A stretch of DNA of 64,000 nucleotides from Natronosalvus halobius (GTDB taxonomy: Archaea; Halobacteriota; Halobacteria; Halobacteriales; Natrialbaceae). The stretch is from NCBI RefSeq assembly GCF_024138145.1, contig NZ_CP099997.1:2108001-2172000 (forward strand), read 5' to 3'. The notes beneath the pieces are model-generated. The model was not told where the DNA came from. It made no database searches and saw only the letters and a program-made list of their open reading frames with translations. Positions 34,778 to 43,175 of this stretch are shown here, piece after piece; position 1 is the stretch's first letter; each line of letters opens with the position of its first letter. The translations under genes were made by a program, and so were the position numbers.

Positions 34778-35257
34778 GTGAATCGCCGCGCGTTCCTCGC
34801 TTGCGCCCCCGCTGTCGCCCTCGCCGGCTGTTTCTATCGTCTCGGGCTCGCCGAGCGCGTCGTCGTCCTGGAGAAGTCGATCGAGGGGGTCGAGGTCGAC
34901 ATCGAGACGGGTGAGCGACGAACGGTCACGCTCCTCACCAGGCGTGACGGCCTCGAGGGACCGACCTATGAAACCGTTCACGAGGACCTCGAGGAGACGG
35001 TTGCCGACGGCGAGCCGCTGGTGCTCGGGGGCGACCTCCGCCAGGAACTCGAGTCGACGTACCCCGAGATTCGGCTCCGTGCTCGAGTCTGCGATTCTGT
35101 CCCCATCGACGAACCCGACGCCGTGAGTGGCTGTCGCTCGGTCTCAATCGTGAGCGAGGACTTCGACGAGGTTCGCGTCGGCGACGTGATCGATGTGCGC
35201 GAAAGCGACGACGGAATCGGGCTGCTCGAAGTCCATCAACGGCGCGAGGATCGGTGA
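34778..35257 (+). CDS. Tat lipoprotein of unknown function
   Basis: 159 residues from GTG at 34778. The N-terminus MNRRAFLACAPAVALAGC has the twin-arginine signal and a lipobox with Cys18 as the likely lipidated residue, so it should be anchored outside the membrane. The mature part is a small beta-rich domain (RTVTLLTRRDG, VRVGDVIDVRESD) with two further Cys (about 108 and 119) that could form a disulfide. Not recognised beyond that. Confidence 0.72.
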   Translation: MNRRAFLACAPAVALAGCFYRLGLAERVVVLEKSIEGVEVDIETGERRTVTLLTRRDGLEGPTYETVHEDLEETVADGEPLVLGGDLRQELESTYPEIRLRARVCDSVPIDEPDAVSGCRSVSIVSEDFDEVRVGDVIDVRESDDGIGLLEVHQRREDR

Positions 35258-35468
35258 GTCGAGGCAGTTTCGACTCGAGTTCTCGAACGCCCTACCGGGC
35301 TCAGTAACAGCGATCACCACCACGTGGCCGCAAGCGAGCATCGCCGAATAGGCGATGGTCGCGAGTCGGGGAAGGGCAGGCGGTCGGTCGCCAGCCCAGT
35401 AATTGCACCGCGAGCGAGGCGTCGCCGAGCGAGCGGGCTGACGAGCGACCAACGGGAGTGAGGAATGC

Positions 35469-35557
35469 TTTTGGTCCAGCTTTTGCCGAAGGACGACGCG
35501 CTGTGCGCCAGCTATGCTGGCGTCAGCGCGTTAGACTGCAGCGCAAAAGGTGGGTCC
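35469..35557. repeat. Imperfect inverted repeat of haloarchaeal intergenic type
   Basis: ggtccagcttttgcc (35473-35487) is mirrored by gcgcaaaaggtgggtcc at 35541-35557, enclosing a GC-rich core with its own short inverted repeats. The right arm reaches the stop of the DUF5611 gene. From 35258 to 35468 I see no gene, only GC-rich sequence with gagcgag-type runs common in intergenic regions of these genomes. The element could fold as a terminator or be a dispersed repeat. Confidence 0.5.
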
Positions 35558-35940
35558 TAGAAGTCGTGGTCCGGATCGTCCTCGACCGCTCGCTTGAGCG
35601 ACTCGCGCCGGGACTTGGCGTCGCGGGCGGTCGCCTCGAGCAGGAAGTCGTTCTTCGCGGAGACGGCCTCGCCGGCGGCCTCGAGTTCGTCGGGGCCGAG
35701 TTCGGTGGGGTCGCGTTCGACGAAGTCGACGGCGAGTTTGTCCTTCTTGCCGGAGTACTGGACGGCACCGACGGTGATGCGCTCGAAGACGGGGTTGTCG
35801 GGTTCTTCGACGACGTAGAGGTCGCTTCCCTTGAACTCCTCGGTGTCCGTGATCGAGCCGAAGTAGTCTTCGACGGTGGCTTTCATGTCGGGGATTCGGT
35901 CCTCGAGATGTTCACCGCGGCGCATCTTGTACTCCTTCAT
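35557..35940 (-). CDS. DUF5611 family protein
   Basis: 127 residues from ATG at 35940, starting MKEYKMRRGEHLED. It continues with GSDLYVVEEPDNPVFERI and a helical C-terminus. An in-frame ATG at 35979 would add 13 residues, but a gtaaac box about 26 nt upstream of 35940 favours the shorter, leaderless form. Found in haloarchaea and some methanogens; function unknown. Confidence 0.8.
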   Translation of the reverse strand: MKEYKMRRGEHLEDRIPDMKATVEDYFGSITDTEEFKGSDLYVVEEPDNPVFERITVGAVQYSGKKDKLAVDFVERDPTELGPDELEAAGEAVSAKNDFLLEATARDAKSRRESLKRAVEDDPDHDF

Positions 35941-36090
35941 GGCAGAGTCATGTACGGGGTAGTGTTTACCTCTTTTCATCGTCGCCAGCGGCTGTGAGGT
36001 GGGAGTCCGTTGCAGGCGGCGACCGGCCTGGATCGAGTCGTTGGCTCGAGGTCGTCGAGAGGGAGGGGGTTGTGTTCGGTGCTCGAGGTT

Positions 36091-36216
36091 GGAACGGGCT
36101 CCAGGTCTGGAACGGGCTCCAGGTCTGGAACGGGCTCCAGGTCTGGAACTGGACCGAGACCTGGAACTAGGCCGAGACCTGGGATGGGATCGTGGTCTGG
36201 AACGGACTCGAGCACC
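36091..36216. repeat. 18-bp tandem repeat, about seven copies
   Basis: Three exact copies of ggaacgggctccaggtct (36091-36144) are followed by four diverged copies (36145-36216), all in register. The surrounding spacer 35941-36278 holds no convincing gene. Because 18 is a multiple of 3, the minus strand reads as a Pro/Asp/Leu repeat in one frame, but there is no family support for a protein. Confidence 0.85.
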
Positions 36217-36278
36217 GAGGGCGAGACCGAAATCAGGGACGTCGAGACCAAAATAAGGGACGAGACGAAGGAATCGGC

Positions 36279-37259
36279 CTACCGTTCGCGCTCGCCGAGG
36301 TATCCCTTGCGACACTCAGGGCAGATGTCGCCCGCGCGAAGGGAGCCGCGGTCGCCGGGAGCGACGAACGAACACTGCGGACAGAAGAACTCGGTGTTGG
36401 CGCCACCCTGTGTCGTGGCTTTGCTCGGGTCGGGTGCGGCCTGTGCGCTAGCGATACCGGTGTAAGAGTCCGATTGCTGGGGCGACGGTTCCGGTTCGGC
36501 GTCGACGAACACCGCGTCGTCGGTGACCGGTTCGTCTCGAGTGGCTTCGTTTTCGGTCACGGTCTCGTTTTCGCCTGTATTCACGTTCGTGTTCGCGCCC
36601 GCACCGACGTCCTCCTCGACGAACGTCGTCTCGAGATCGTCGGACTCGACCGACGAGTCGTCCCCGTTCCCGTCCCCGTCGGCGCCTTCCTCCTCGGGCC
36701 ACGCGGTCGGTTCGGCCGCCGAACCGACCGGCGGGCCGACGTCGTCCGACTCGGGCCACTCGCCGTGTTCCCGGTCGCCGTCATCGGGATCGGGTTCGGT
36801 CAGAATTTCGGCGTCGTCGGTGATCGGGTCGCCGTTTTCGTCCGTGGGAATCTCGAGGTCGTCGTCTCCGTCTTCGTCCTCCTCCGCCGTCTCGTCCGCA
36901 TCCCCGGCTACGGCTTCAGCTTCGGCTTCGACATCGACTTCAGCCGCATCACTGGGATCCCCAGCGCTCGTCGCCGCTTCCTCGGTCGATTCACCGTCCT
37001 GGAGACCGCCACTGGCTGGATCGTCGATCCCGGGAGACGGGGGCTGGTCGGATGCAGATTCGTCTGGGGAACGCGCGGCGGTATCGGGACCGAGGGCGGT
37101 CACCTCAGTGTTCTCGCTGATGACGTTCTTCTCGCCACAGCGCTGACACCGCTGGTACTCGGTCACGGTGACGACGACCTCGCTTCCCCGTTCTTCGCGC
37201 TCGCGGTCGACTTCAGTCTCGCCGAAGTCGTGCCCGAGCAGCGAACATCGAAGGGCCAT
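36279..37259 (-). CDS. DUF7093 family zinc-ribbon protein
   Basis: 326 residues from ATG at 37259 (MALRCSLLGHDFGETE). Two terminal zinc-binding parts are visible: YQRCQRCGEKNV near residue 37 and, at the C-terminus, FFCPQCSF plus ICPECRKGYLGERE. Between them lies about 220 residues of acidic low-complexity sequence. CxxC pairs at both ends suggest protein or nucleic acid binding. A minus-strand T-rich box around 37281-37290 is at leaderless distance. Family name recalled, function unknown. Confidence 0.75.
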   Translation of the reverse strand: MALRCSLLGHDFGETEVDREREERGSEVVVTVTEYQRCQRCGEKNVISENTEVTALGPDTAARSPDESASDQPPSPGIDDPASGGLQDGESTEEAATSAGDPSDAAEVDVEAEAEAVAGDADETAEEDEDGDDDLEIPTDENGDPITDDAEILTEPDPDDGDREHGEWPESDDVGPPVGSAAEPTAWPEEEGADGDGNGDDSSVESDDLETTFVEEDVGAGANTNVNTGENETVTENEATRDEPVTDDAVFVDAEPEPSPQQSDSYTGIASAQAAPDPSKATTQGGANTEFFCPQCSFVAPGDRGSLRAGDICPECRKGYLGERER

Positions 37260-37363
37260 TGTCAGACCGTTCCAACCCAGGCCATAAAAAACGTACTGCA
37301 AGAACCGCCGTCGAGTGGGACAACGGCAAACGTCAAATCCCAGCGTCACGAAGGGCAGACCGG

Positions 37364-37660
37364 ATGAGAGCGAAACGGGAGTTCCGGGACCGGTCCGCGA
37401 CGGAGGTCGCCGTGCTCGACGCGCTCGTCGACCGAACCGAGAACGGGATGACGGTCTTCGAGCTTCGAGCCGAGGTCGCCGTCAGCATCGACGACCTCGA
37501 GGAGGCCCTCGCGACGCTCAAGGACGACGGGCTCATCGTGATCGACAACCAGACGAGCCGGACGGTCATCAAACCGGACGAGCGCGTCGTTCCCGACGAG
37601 AACGACCTCGACGAAGAGGACTCCCTGCTCGAGCGATTGCGCGAACGGTTTTCGTTATAG
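37364..37660 (+). CDS. DUF6432 family winged-helix-like protein
   Basis: 98 residues from ATG at 37364, beginning MRAKREFRDRSATEVAVLDAL. The helical pattern GMTVFELRAEV, then DDLEEALATLKDDGLI, is a winged helix-turn-helix. Upstream in-frame sequence (from 37259) overlaps the divergent DUF7093 start and is not conserved. Probably a small DNA-binding protein; target unknown. Confidence 0.78.
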   Translation: MRAKREFRDRSATEVAVLDALVDRTENGMTVFELRAEVAVSIDDLEEALATLKDDGLIVIDNQTSRTVIKPDERVVPDENDLDEEDSLLERLRERFSL

Positions 37661-37824
37661 GTGGCCCAGGCAGCCTCGGTGGCGGGCGTTCTCGCTTCTA
37701 ACTCCTGACTCCGCCAGAACGAGGCGAAGATGCGAGGCAGCCGTCGGTTTCGATTGGCTCGAACGCCTCGCTCAGCTCGAGCAAAAACGCACCACCTAAA
37801 CCCGACCGACCCCTTCACTGGCAC

Positions 37825-38484
37825 GTGCCCGATACGCCGCCGACCGACGCCGATCCCGCGTTTCCAAGCGAACGACACGTCCTGGAGGCCGATTGCGCGC
37901 GCTGTCCTCACCTCGTCGACCACCGCGAGTGTATCTCCTGGGGGACCGGCCCGCTCGCGGCCTCGGTGCTCGTCGTCGGCGAGGCCCCCGGCCAGGGTGA
38001 TCCGGAGGCCGAACGCTGGCGCGGCGGGAACTGGACCGGCATGGCTTACACCTCGCGACACTCCGGTCGACGCATTCGCGAGTTGCTCGAGGCGGTGGGC
38101 TACGGAGACGACGTCTTCTACACGAACGCGGTGAAGTGCTTTCCGGCGGACTCGAAGGATCCGACGACGAATCGCGAGCCGACCGCCGAGGAACGGTCGG
38201 CCTGCCGGGGGCACCTGCTGACCGAACTCGAGCGGGCCGATCCCGCCGTGATCCTCGCGACGGGTAGGCACGCAACGACGACGGTGCTGGCGTTCGAGGA
38301 CGATTCACTCGACGGCTTTCTGGAGACGGTGCTCGAGCCCAGGTGGTGTGATCGCCTGGAGGCGTGGCTGTTGCCGATCCTGCACCCATCGTACCAGGAT
38401 GTGTGGCTCGGGCGGTTGGGGTACGACCCCAAGGAGTACCGCGCGGACCTGCGGGCGCAACTCGACGCGCTGGTCGACGGCTGA
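37825..38484 (+). CDS. Family 4 (iron-sulfur) uracil-DNA glycosylase
   Basis: 219 residues from GTG at 37825. Motifs: VVGEAPGQGDPEA (GEAPG at 52-56), FYTNAVKC (100-105) and LPILHPSY with His187. Four cysteines in the family pattern (Cys24, Cys27, Cys105, Cys127) should bind a [4Fe-4S] cluster. The enzyme removes uracil from DNA, starting base-excision repair; C deamination is relevant in a GC-rich genome. Confidence 0.9.
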   Translation: MPDTPPTDADPAFPSERHVLEADCARCPHLVDHRECISWGTGPLAASVLVVGEAPGQGDPEAERWRGGNWTGMAYTSRHSGRRIRELLEAVGYGDDVFYTNAVKCFPADSKDPTTNREPTAEERSACRGHLLTELERADPAVILATGRHATTTVLAFEDDSLDGFLETVLEPRWCDRLEAWLLPILHPSYQDVWLGRLGYDPKEYRADLRAQLDALVDG

Positions 38485-38493
38485 CCATTGCCG

Positions 38494-38625
38494 CGAAGCC
38501 ACTGTCTAGACGCGAACTTACAACCCGAGTTCGAAGCCACTGTCTGGACGCAAAGCCGCTGCCTGGACCCGAACCCGCTGCCTGGACCCGAACCCGCTGC
38601 CTGAGCGCGAAGCCACCGCTCGGGA
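38494..38625. repeat. 18-19-bp tandem repeat between the glycosylase and HIT genes
   Basis: About six copies of a unit close to cgaacccgctgcctggac, from cgaagccactgtctagac at 38494 through two identical copies at 38570-38606 with a 1-bp spacer, to a decayed copy ending near 38625. There is one 20-bp interruption (38512-38531). The repeat lies in a 240-bp spacer that must also hold the HIT promoter. Confidence 0.75.
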
Positions 38626-38725
38626 CGCACCGACGCGACTCGAGCAGGGAAAGTCGTCGGTCGAGCCGGCCCCGCGACCGTCGCCGGTGGCAACGTTCTT
38701 TGATCAGGCCGTCCCATCGTCTCGT

Positions 38726-39145
38726 ATGTCGACGATATTCAGCCAGATCGTCGCGGGCGACATTCCCGCGCGGGTCGTGTACGAAGACGAAACCACGTTC
38801 GCCTTCCTCGACGCCAACCCGCTCGCGCCGGGGCACACGCTGGTGATCCCGAGAGACGAGTACGAGCGGCTGAACGACGTCCCCGAGGACGTCGCCGCGG
38901 ATCTGTACGCGACGATCCACCGCCTCGTACCGGCGGTCGAAGACGTCGTCGATGCCGACGCGACGACCGTAGCGTTCAACAACGGCGAGGCCGCCGGCCA
39001 GGAGGTGCCCCACGTTCACTGCCACATCGTCCCGCGATTCGACGGCGACGGTGGCGGCCCGATTCACGCCGTCGCGGGCGAGACGCCGGACCTCGAGGAC
39101 GACGAACTCGACGAAATCGCGGCCGCGATCGACGAACGGGTCTGA
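38726..39145 (+). CDS. HIT family protein
   Basis: 139 residues from ATG at 38726. It has the histidine triad EVPHVHCHIVPRF (His96, His98, His100) and the N-terminal pattern IFSQIVAGDIPARVVYEDE. HIT proteins hydrolyse nucleotide conjugates such as AMP-lysine or adenosine phosphoramidates. The upstream in-frame extension runs through the tandem repeat and is not part of the protein. Confidence 0.93.
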   Translation: MSTIFSQIVAGDIPARVVYEDETTFAFLDANPLAPGHTLVIPRDEYERLNDVPEDVAADLYATIHRLVPAVEDVVDADATTVAFNNGEAAGQEVPHVHCHIVPRFDGDGGGPIHAVAGETPDLEDDELDEIAAAIDERV

Positions 39146-39248
39146 AGCCGGAACGGCGAGACGAACCCGGGTGCTGCGTGCCGCTAGTCGTGCCAGCCTG
39201 CAACCGAAGGCCGGGAGTCTTATTTCGTTCGACCGCGAGCCTCGAGCC

Positions 39249-39488
39249 ATGCGCGGGATCGCCGGTATCGGCGCGCGGTTTCGAGCCCATCCGGTCGCTA
39301 CAGCGATCGAGCTCGGGAGTTTTCTGACCTGTTTTCTCCTGTTGTTCGCGACCGTCGCGGCCGTCGCGAGCGGACCACCGACTGGGGCCGTTACCGGCGA
39401 TCGGCTGTGGCTCGTCGTGATCGCCGCCGGCGGCGTCTTCGTCCTGTTCTGGACGCTCGTCGTGCCGCTGTACGAACGACTGCTGTAA
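39249..39488 (+). CDS. Small two-span membrane protein (79 residues)
   Basis: ATG at 39249 gives MRGIAGIGARFRAHPVAT, then two hydrophobic helices (about 21-41 and 53-74) around a short Pro/Gly loop, ending YERLL. It resembles a common haloarchaeal small membrane protein in size and layout. The long upstream extension in this frame overlaps the HIT gene and is not real. Function unknown. Confidence 0.68.
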   Translation: MRGIAGIGARFRAHPVATAIELGSFLTCFLLLFATVAAVASGPPTGAVTGDRLWLVVIAAGGVFVLFWTLVVPLYERLL

Positions 39489-39559
39489 GCGCAACCGGAT
39501 AACGGACGCCGACGCAGTGAGATTGCCACCACACAGCACACAATTCGCGTACCACGCCG

Positions 39560-39565
39560 TTTACA
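39560..39565 (+). promoter_or_regulatory. TATA-like box of the thiamine importer operon
   Basis: tttaca centred about 28 nt before the ATG of the binding-protein gene in a GC-rich spacer. The distance fits a leaderless transcript, which leaves no room for a TPP riboswitch between promoter and start. Confidence 0.45.
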
Positions 39566-39590
39566 TACCACCCGGTTCAACCACGAGGTA

Positions 39591-40754
39591 ATGAGACGAC
39601 GCACGTTTCTCACGAGTACGGCTGGCGGCACGATCGTCGGCGTGGCGGGGTGCATCCAGGATACGTCGGACGGGGACGGGGACGGGAACGGAAATGGAAA
39701 CGGGGACGGCGCTAACGGAAACGGCGACGCAAACGATAGCAATGGTAATGGCAATGGCAACGGCAACGCTGACGACGACACGCTCCACGTCGCCACCTAC
39801 ACCTCGTTCGTCGACGCACCGAGTGACAGCCCCGGCGTCTGGATCAAAGAGGAGTTCGAACAGCGCTACGACGCCACCCTCGAGTGGCACACGCCCGAGC
39901 GCGAACTCACTCACTACGTCGAACGCTACAACGAGGGCGCCGAGATCGAACCCGAGCTCTACTACGGAGCGAGCCCCCACGACCTCGTCCGCGTCGACGA
40001 GAACACCGACGGCGACCTCTTCGTCGAAACCGACCGCTCGGTGCTCGAGAACGCAGACGACATCGGCGAGCAACACGAGTTCGATCCTCAGGGACGCGTG
40101 ATCCCGACCTACCGGGCCCTCTGTGCAATCGTTTACGACGGCCGTACCGGCCTGACGCCTGAGACGTTCGAGGATTTGCTCGATCCGGCCTACGAGGGAC
40201 AGATCGGCATCCCGACTCCCCAGGATACGACGGGACTTCTATTCTTGCTGTGGACGCTCAACGAGTTCGGCGAGGGCGGTGAGTACGACTACCTCGACTA
40301 CTGGTCGGACCTGCTCGACAACGGTGCCCGCGTGCTCGACTCCTGGAGCGACGTCTACACCCAGTTCGAGAACGACGAACTCCCGATCATCGTCTCCTAC
40401 GCGAACGACCGCGTCTACGCCAAACGCTTCGGCAACGACCTCGAGAAACACCAGGTCGCGCTGCTCGACGGGCAGTCCTACGCCAACTACTCCGGCGTCG
40501 TCCGCTTTTCGAGCGGGACGAACGACGACCTGGCCCACAAGTTCATAGATTTCGTCCTCGATCCGGAGGTCCAGGCGGTCGTCGCCGAGCGTAACGTCAC
40601 CGGGCCGACCAACGAGAAGACGGAACTACCGGAGGTGTTCGAGGAGTACGCCAGAGAGCCCGAAGAGCCCGTCTTTTACGACTACGAGGAACTCAGCGGC
40701 AACCTCTCGGGGTGGCTCGACGACTGGAGTCGCATGGCCGCCGGCGGCCGCTGA
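39591..40754 (+). CDS. Thiamine ABC transporter substrate-binding lipoprotein (ThiB/TbpA-like)
   Basis: 387 residues. Tat signal MRRRTFLTSTAGG and lipobox GVAGC with Cys21 anchor the protein on the outer face of the membrane. A Gly/Asn/Asp linker (about 25-60) precedes a periplasmic-binding-protein fold typical of thiamine-binding proteins (LHVATYTSFVD start, AICAIVYDGR-like region, TNEKTELPEVFEEY). It captures thiamine or its phosphates for the permease and ATPase encoded at 41298 and 43156. A convergent thiamine-binding MTH1187-family gene lies directly downstream, supporting the substrate. Confidence 0.88.
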   Translation: MRRRTFLTSTAGGTIVGVAGCIQDTSDGDGDGNGNGNGDGANGNGDANDSNGNGNGNGNADDDTLHVATYTSFVDAPSDSPGVWIKEEFEQRYDATLEWHTPERELTHYVERYNEGAEIEPELYYGASPHDLVRVDENTDGDLFVETDRSVLENADDIGEQHEFDPQGRVIPTYRALCAIVYDGRTGLTPETFEDLLDPAYEGQIGIPTPQDTTGLLFLLWTLNEFGEGGEYDYLDYWSDLLDNGARVLDSWSDVYTQFENDELPIIVSYANDRVYAKRFGNDLEKHQVALLDGQSYANYSGVVRFSSGTNDDLAHKFIDFVLDPEVQAVVAERNVTGPTNEKTELPEVFEEYAREPEEPVFYDYEELSGNLSGWLDDWSRMAAGGR

Positions 40755-40842
40755 GCGCGACACGAAAATCGAGATGTTCGCCTCCGTCCCGCCGTATCGC
40801 GTCCCCTCGCCGCGCACCTCGAGTGTGGCGTCAGCGCCGACC

Positions 40843-41160
40843 TCACTCCTCGCGCTGACTCCTGGCGTCGCGCCCGAGTTCGCCCTCGACAGCGTCGACC
40901 TTGTCGCTCGCGGTCATCTCGACCTCACGCTTGTCGTCGACCTGGACGAGCGTCTGGACGTGCGCGCGGTCGACGGCCTCGTGGGCTGCCGCACACGCCG
41001 CGAACAGTTCGTGGACGTCGTCGGCCTCGAGCGTCGTCGCCATCGGCGTCGTCTCGTAGGTGACGTTGTAGTCCTCGAGGGCGTCGATGGCGGCGGCCAC
41101 GTCGGTCGTGATGTCGTCCTCGGTGATGGGCGAGACGCGGAGCAGTGCAAAGACGGTCAT
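40843..41160 (-). CDS. MTH1187 family thiamine-binding protein
   Basis: 105 residues from ATG at 41160. The ferredoxin-like DUF77 fold pattern is visible: MTVFALLRVSPI, then VAAAIDALEDYNVTYETTPM and the TTLEADDVHELFAACAAAHE helix. Relatives such as YkoF bind thiamine. It lies antisense between the binding-protein and permease genes of the thiamine importer, so a role in holding or handing over thiamine in the cytoplasm is likely (inference). Confidence 0.85.
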   Translation of the reverse strand: MTVFALLRVSPITEDDITTDVAAAIDALEDYNVTYETTPMATTLEADDVHELFAACAAAHEAVDRAHVQTLVQVDDKREVEMTASDKVDAVEGELGRDARSQREE

Positions 41161-41297
41161 AGTCGGGCGTTGGCGCGAGCGGGAGTTAGTGGTGACGGTC
41201 GCCGACGTCGGGCCCGTCCTGGACGGTTCAGCGTCCAGCGTCGCTCTCGATCCTGGGCTCGAGTCCGAACGCGACCACGACCGACGGAGGCACCAAC

Positions 41298-43175
41298 GTG
41301 ACGACCGATCCCGACCGTACAAGCCCCGACGGCGGTGACGCGAGTGCGGCGATGCCGGGGAGTCCCTCCGGCGGCGGGTCGGGTCGATCCCCCACCCCCC
41401 ACCGAACCGTCCGCGACCGCCTCGAACGGCGGGCGCTCGCCGCCGGCGCCGTCGTCACGATTGGGTTGCTGCTCGCGATGTTTTACTACCCCGTGGCGAC
41501 GGTGTTCGTCGAATCGGTCGTCGTCGACGGCGTCCTCACGCTCGCAGTCTTCGCCGACCTGGTGACCGATCCGTTCTACTTCGGCGACTTCGCGAGACTC
41601 CTCGCCGGCGAACCCCCGTTCGAGGTCCTCTCGGACCTGCTCACGAGCGACCGTCGGCTGGGCATCGTCGGCTTCACCGCCTACCAGGCGTTCCTCTCGA
41701 CGCTCCTCTCGCTCGCGCTCGGCCTGCCGATGGCCTACCTGCTCGCGCGCTACGAGTTCCGGGGACGACGCACGCTGCGCTCGCTGACGATTCTCCCCTT
41801 CGTCATGCCGTCGATCATGGTCGCCGTCGGCTTCGTCGCCACCTTCGGCCGGAGCGGCACGCTCAACGCCGTCCTCGAGCCCCTCGGGCTGGGACCGGTC
41901 TCGCTCATGTACAGTCTCGAGGCGATCCTGATAGCTCACGCCTTCTACAACGCGCCGCTGATCGCACGGGTGACGACGGCGGCCTGGGAGTCCGTCGACG
42001 CCAGCGCGTTCGAGACCGCTCGCAGCCTCGGGGCCGGGCCGTTCCGGGCCTTCCGAGACGTGGTCGCCCCGCAGCTGTACCCCGCCGCGCTGATGGGGGC
42101 AGCGCTGACGTTCGTCTTCACGTTCGGCACCTTCCCCATCGTCCTCGCACTCGGAGGCATCCGGCTGTCGACCGTCGAGGTGTTCGTCTACCAGCTCGTC
42201 CAGGACCTGAACTACGCCGAGGCCGCCGCCCTGGCGATCGTGGAGCTGCTGATCTCGCTCGGCGTACTCTACGGCTACCTCCGTTATGAGGCGAAACACA
42301 CGGTTCGCTCGAGCGGAATTCGACCGCTTCCCCGGAAGTCGCTCGCACCGTCGTCGTTCTCTATGCGCGAACTCCTTCCCCGAATCGGCCTGGCCGTCTA
42401 CGGCGTGATCGCCCTGTTCGTCTTCGTCGCCCCCATCGCGAGCCTGCTCGTCCGGAGTGTCACCACCCCCGGCGGCGAGTTCACTCTGGCCCACTACGGC
42501 TTCCTCCTCGAGCGCCAGGCGACCGCGGCGGCGTTCCAGGTTCGGCCCTGGCCCGCCATCCGTAATTCCCTGCTGTTCGCCGCCGCGGCACTTGCCGTCT
42601 CCCTCCCGATGGGTGTCGTCGTCTCGGTGCTGACGACGCGGCGCTACCGCGGGCGGAAACTCGTCGACGTGGTCGCCATGGCCCCGCTCGCCGTCTCCGG
42701 CATCGTCGTCGGTATCGGCCTGCTTCGTGGCCCGGTCTTCGGATTCGAGGTCTGGCACTACCGAATCACCGTCACGGGCGCGGTGGCCATCGTCGCCGCC
42801 CACGCCGTCGCCTGTTACCCGTTCGTCGTCCGCACCGTCGCGCCGGGGCTCGAGTCGATCGATCACAGCCTCCTCGAGTCCGCTCGTGCACTCGGGGCCT
42901 CCCGAACCAGAGCGTTGCTCGACGTCGAGTTGCCCCTGGTCTGGCCGGGCGTCGTCGCAGGCGCGGCGTTTGCGGTGGCGATTTCGATGGGCGAGTTCTC
43001 CGCGACGGTGATTCTCGCGACGGGTACCGACCAGTACACGATGCCGATCGCGATCGAACGATTCATCGGTCGTCGCCTCGGACCAGCGACCGCCATGGGC
43101 GTCGTCTTGCTCGTCGTCACCGCGTTCAGTTTCGTCGTCATCGACCGCCTCGGGGGTGATCGCGTTGGCCTCTGA
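41298..43175 (+). CDS. Thiamine ABC transporter permease (ThiP-like, fused double domain)
   Basis: 625 residues from GTG at 41298. Two permease domains in one chain, each with the EAA-type loop: ESVDASAFETARSLGAG-like in the first half (about 230-250) and ESIDHSLLESARALGAS in the second (about 520-540). About twelve TM helices. The first 40 residues are polar and disordered. It forms the membrane channel with the ATPase encoded immediately after; its last 20 nt overlap that gene. Confidence 0.9.
   Translation: MTTDPDRTSPDGGDASAAMPGSPSGGGSGRSPTPHRTVRDRLERRALAAGAVVTIGLLLAMFYYPVATVFVESVVVDGVLTLAVFADLVTDPFYFGDFARLLAGEPPFEVLSDLLTSDRRLGIVGFTAYQAFLSTLLSLALGLPMAYLLARYEFRGRRTLRSLTILPFVMPSIMVAVGFVATFGRSGTLNAVLEPLGLGPVSLMYSLEAILIAHAFYNAPLIARVTTAAWESVDASAFETARSLGAGPFRAFRDVVAPQLYPAALMGAALTFVFTFGTFPIVLALGGIRLSTVEVFVYQLVQDLNYAEAAALAIVELLISLGVLYGYLRYEAKHTVRSSGIRPLPRKSLAPSSFSMRELLPRIGLAVYGVIALFVFVAPIASLLVRSVTTPGGEFTLAHYGFLLERQATAAAFQVRPWPAIRNSLLFAAAALAVSLPMGVVVSVLTTRRYRGRKLVDVVAMAPLAVSGIVVGIGLLRGPVFGFEVWHYRITVTGAVAIVAAHAVACYPFVVRTVAPGLESIDHSLLESARALGASRTRALLDVELPLVWPGVVAGAAFAVAISMGEFSATVILATGTDQYTMPIAIERFIGRRLGPATAMGVVLLVVTAFSFVVIDRLGGDRVGL

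Noticed and set aside
35976-36251. Pro/Leu/Asp repeat peptide read from the minus strand of the 18-bp repeat
   Set aside because: The frame exists only because the period is divisible by three; there is no start context or conserved flank.
36091-38625. Tandem repeats considered as CRISPR arrays
   Set aside because: Units are contiguous or separated by a single base, without unique spacers, and no cas genes are present.
39489-39590. Possible TPP riboswitch before the thiamine importer
   Set aside because: No CUGAGA/ACCUGA-type conserved elements are seen, and the TATA box is too close to the ATG to leave a leader.
37796-39796. Long minus-strand open frame across the uracil-DNA glycosylase, HIT and small membrane protein genes
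   Set aside because: Arg/Ser/Pro-rich with no motif; three genes with recognisable patterns lie on the plus strand.
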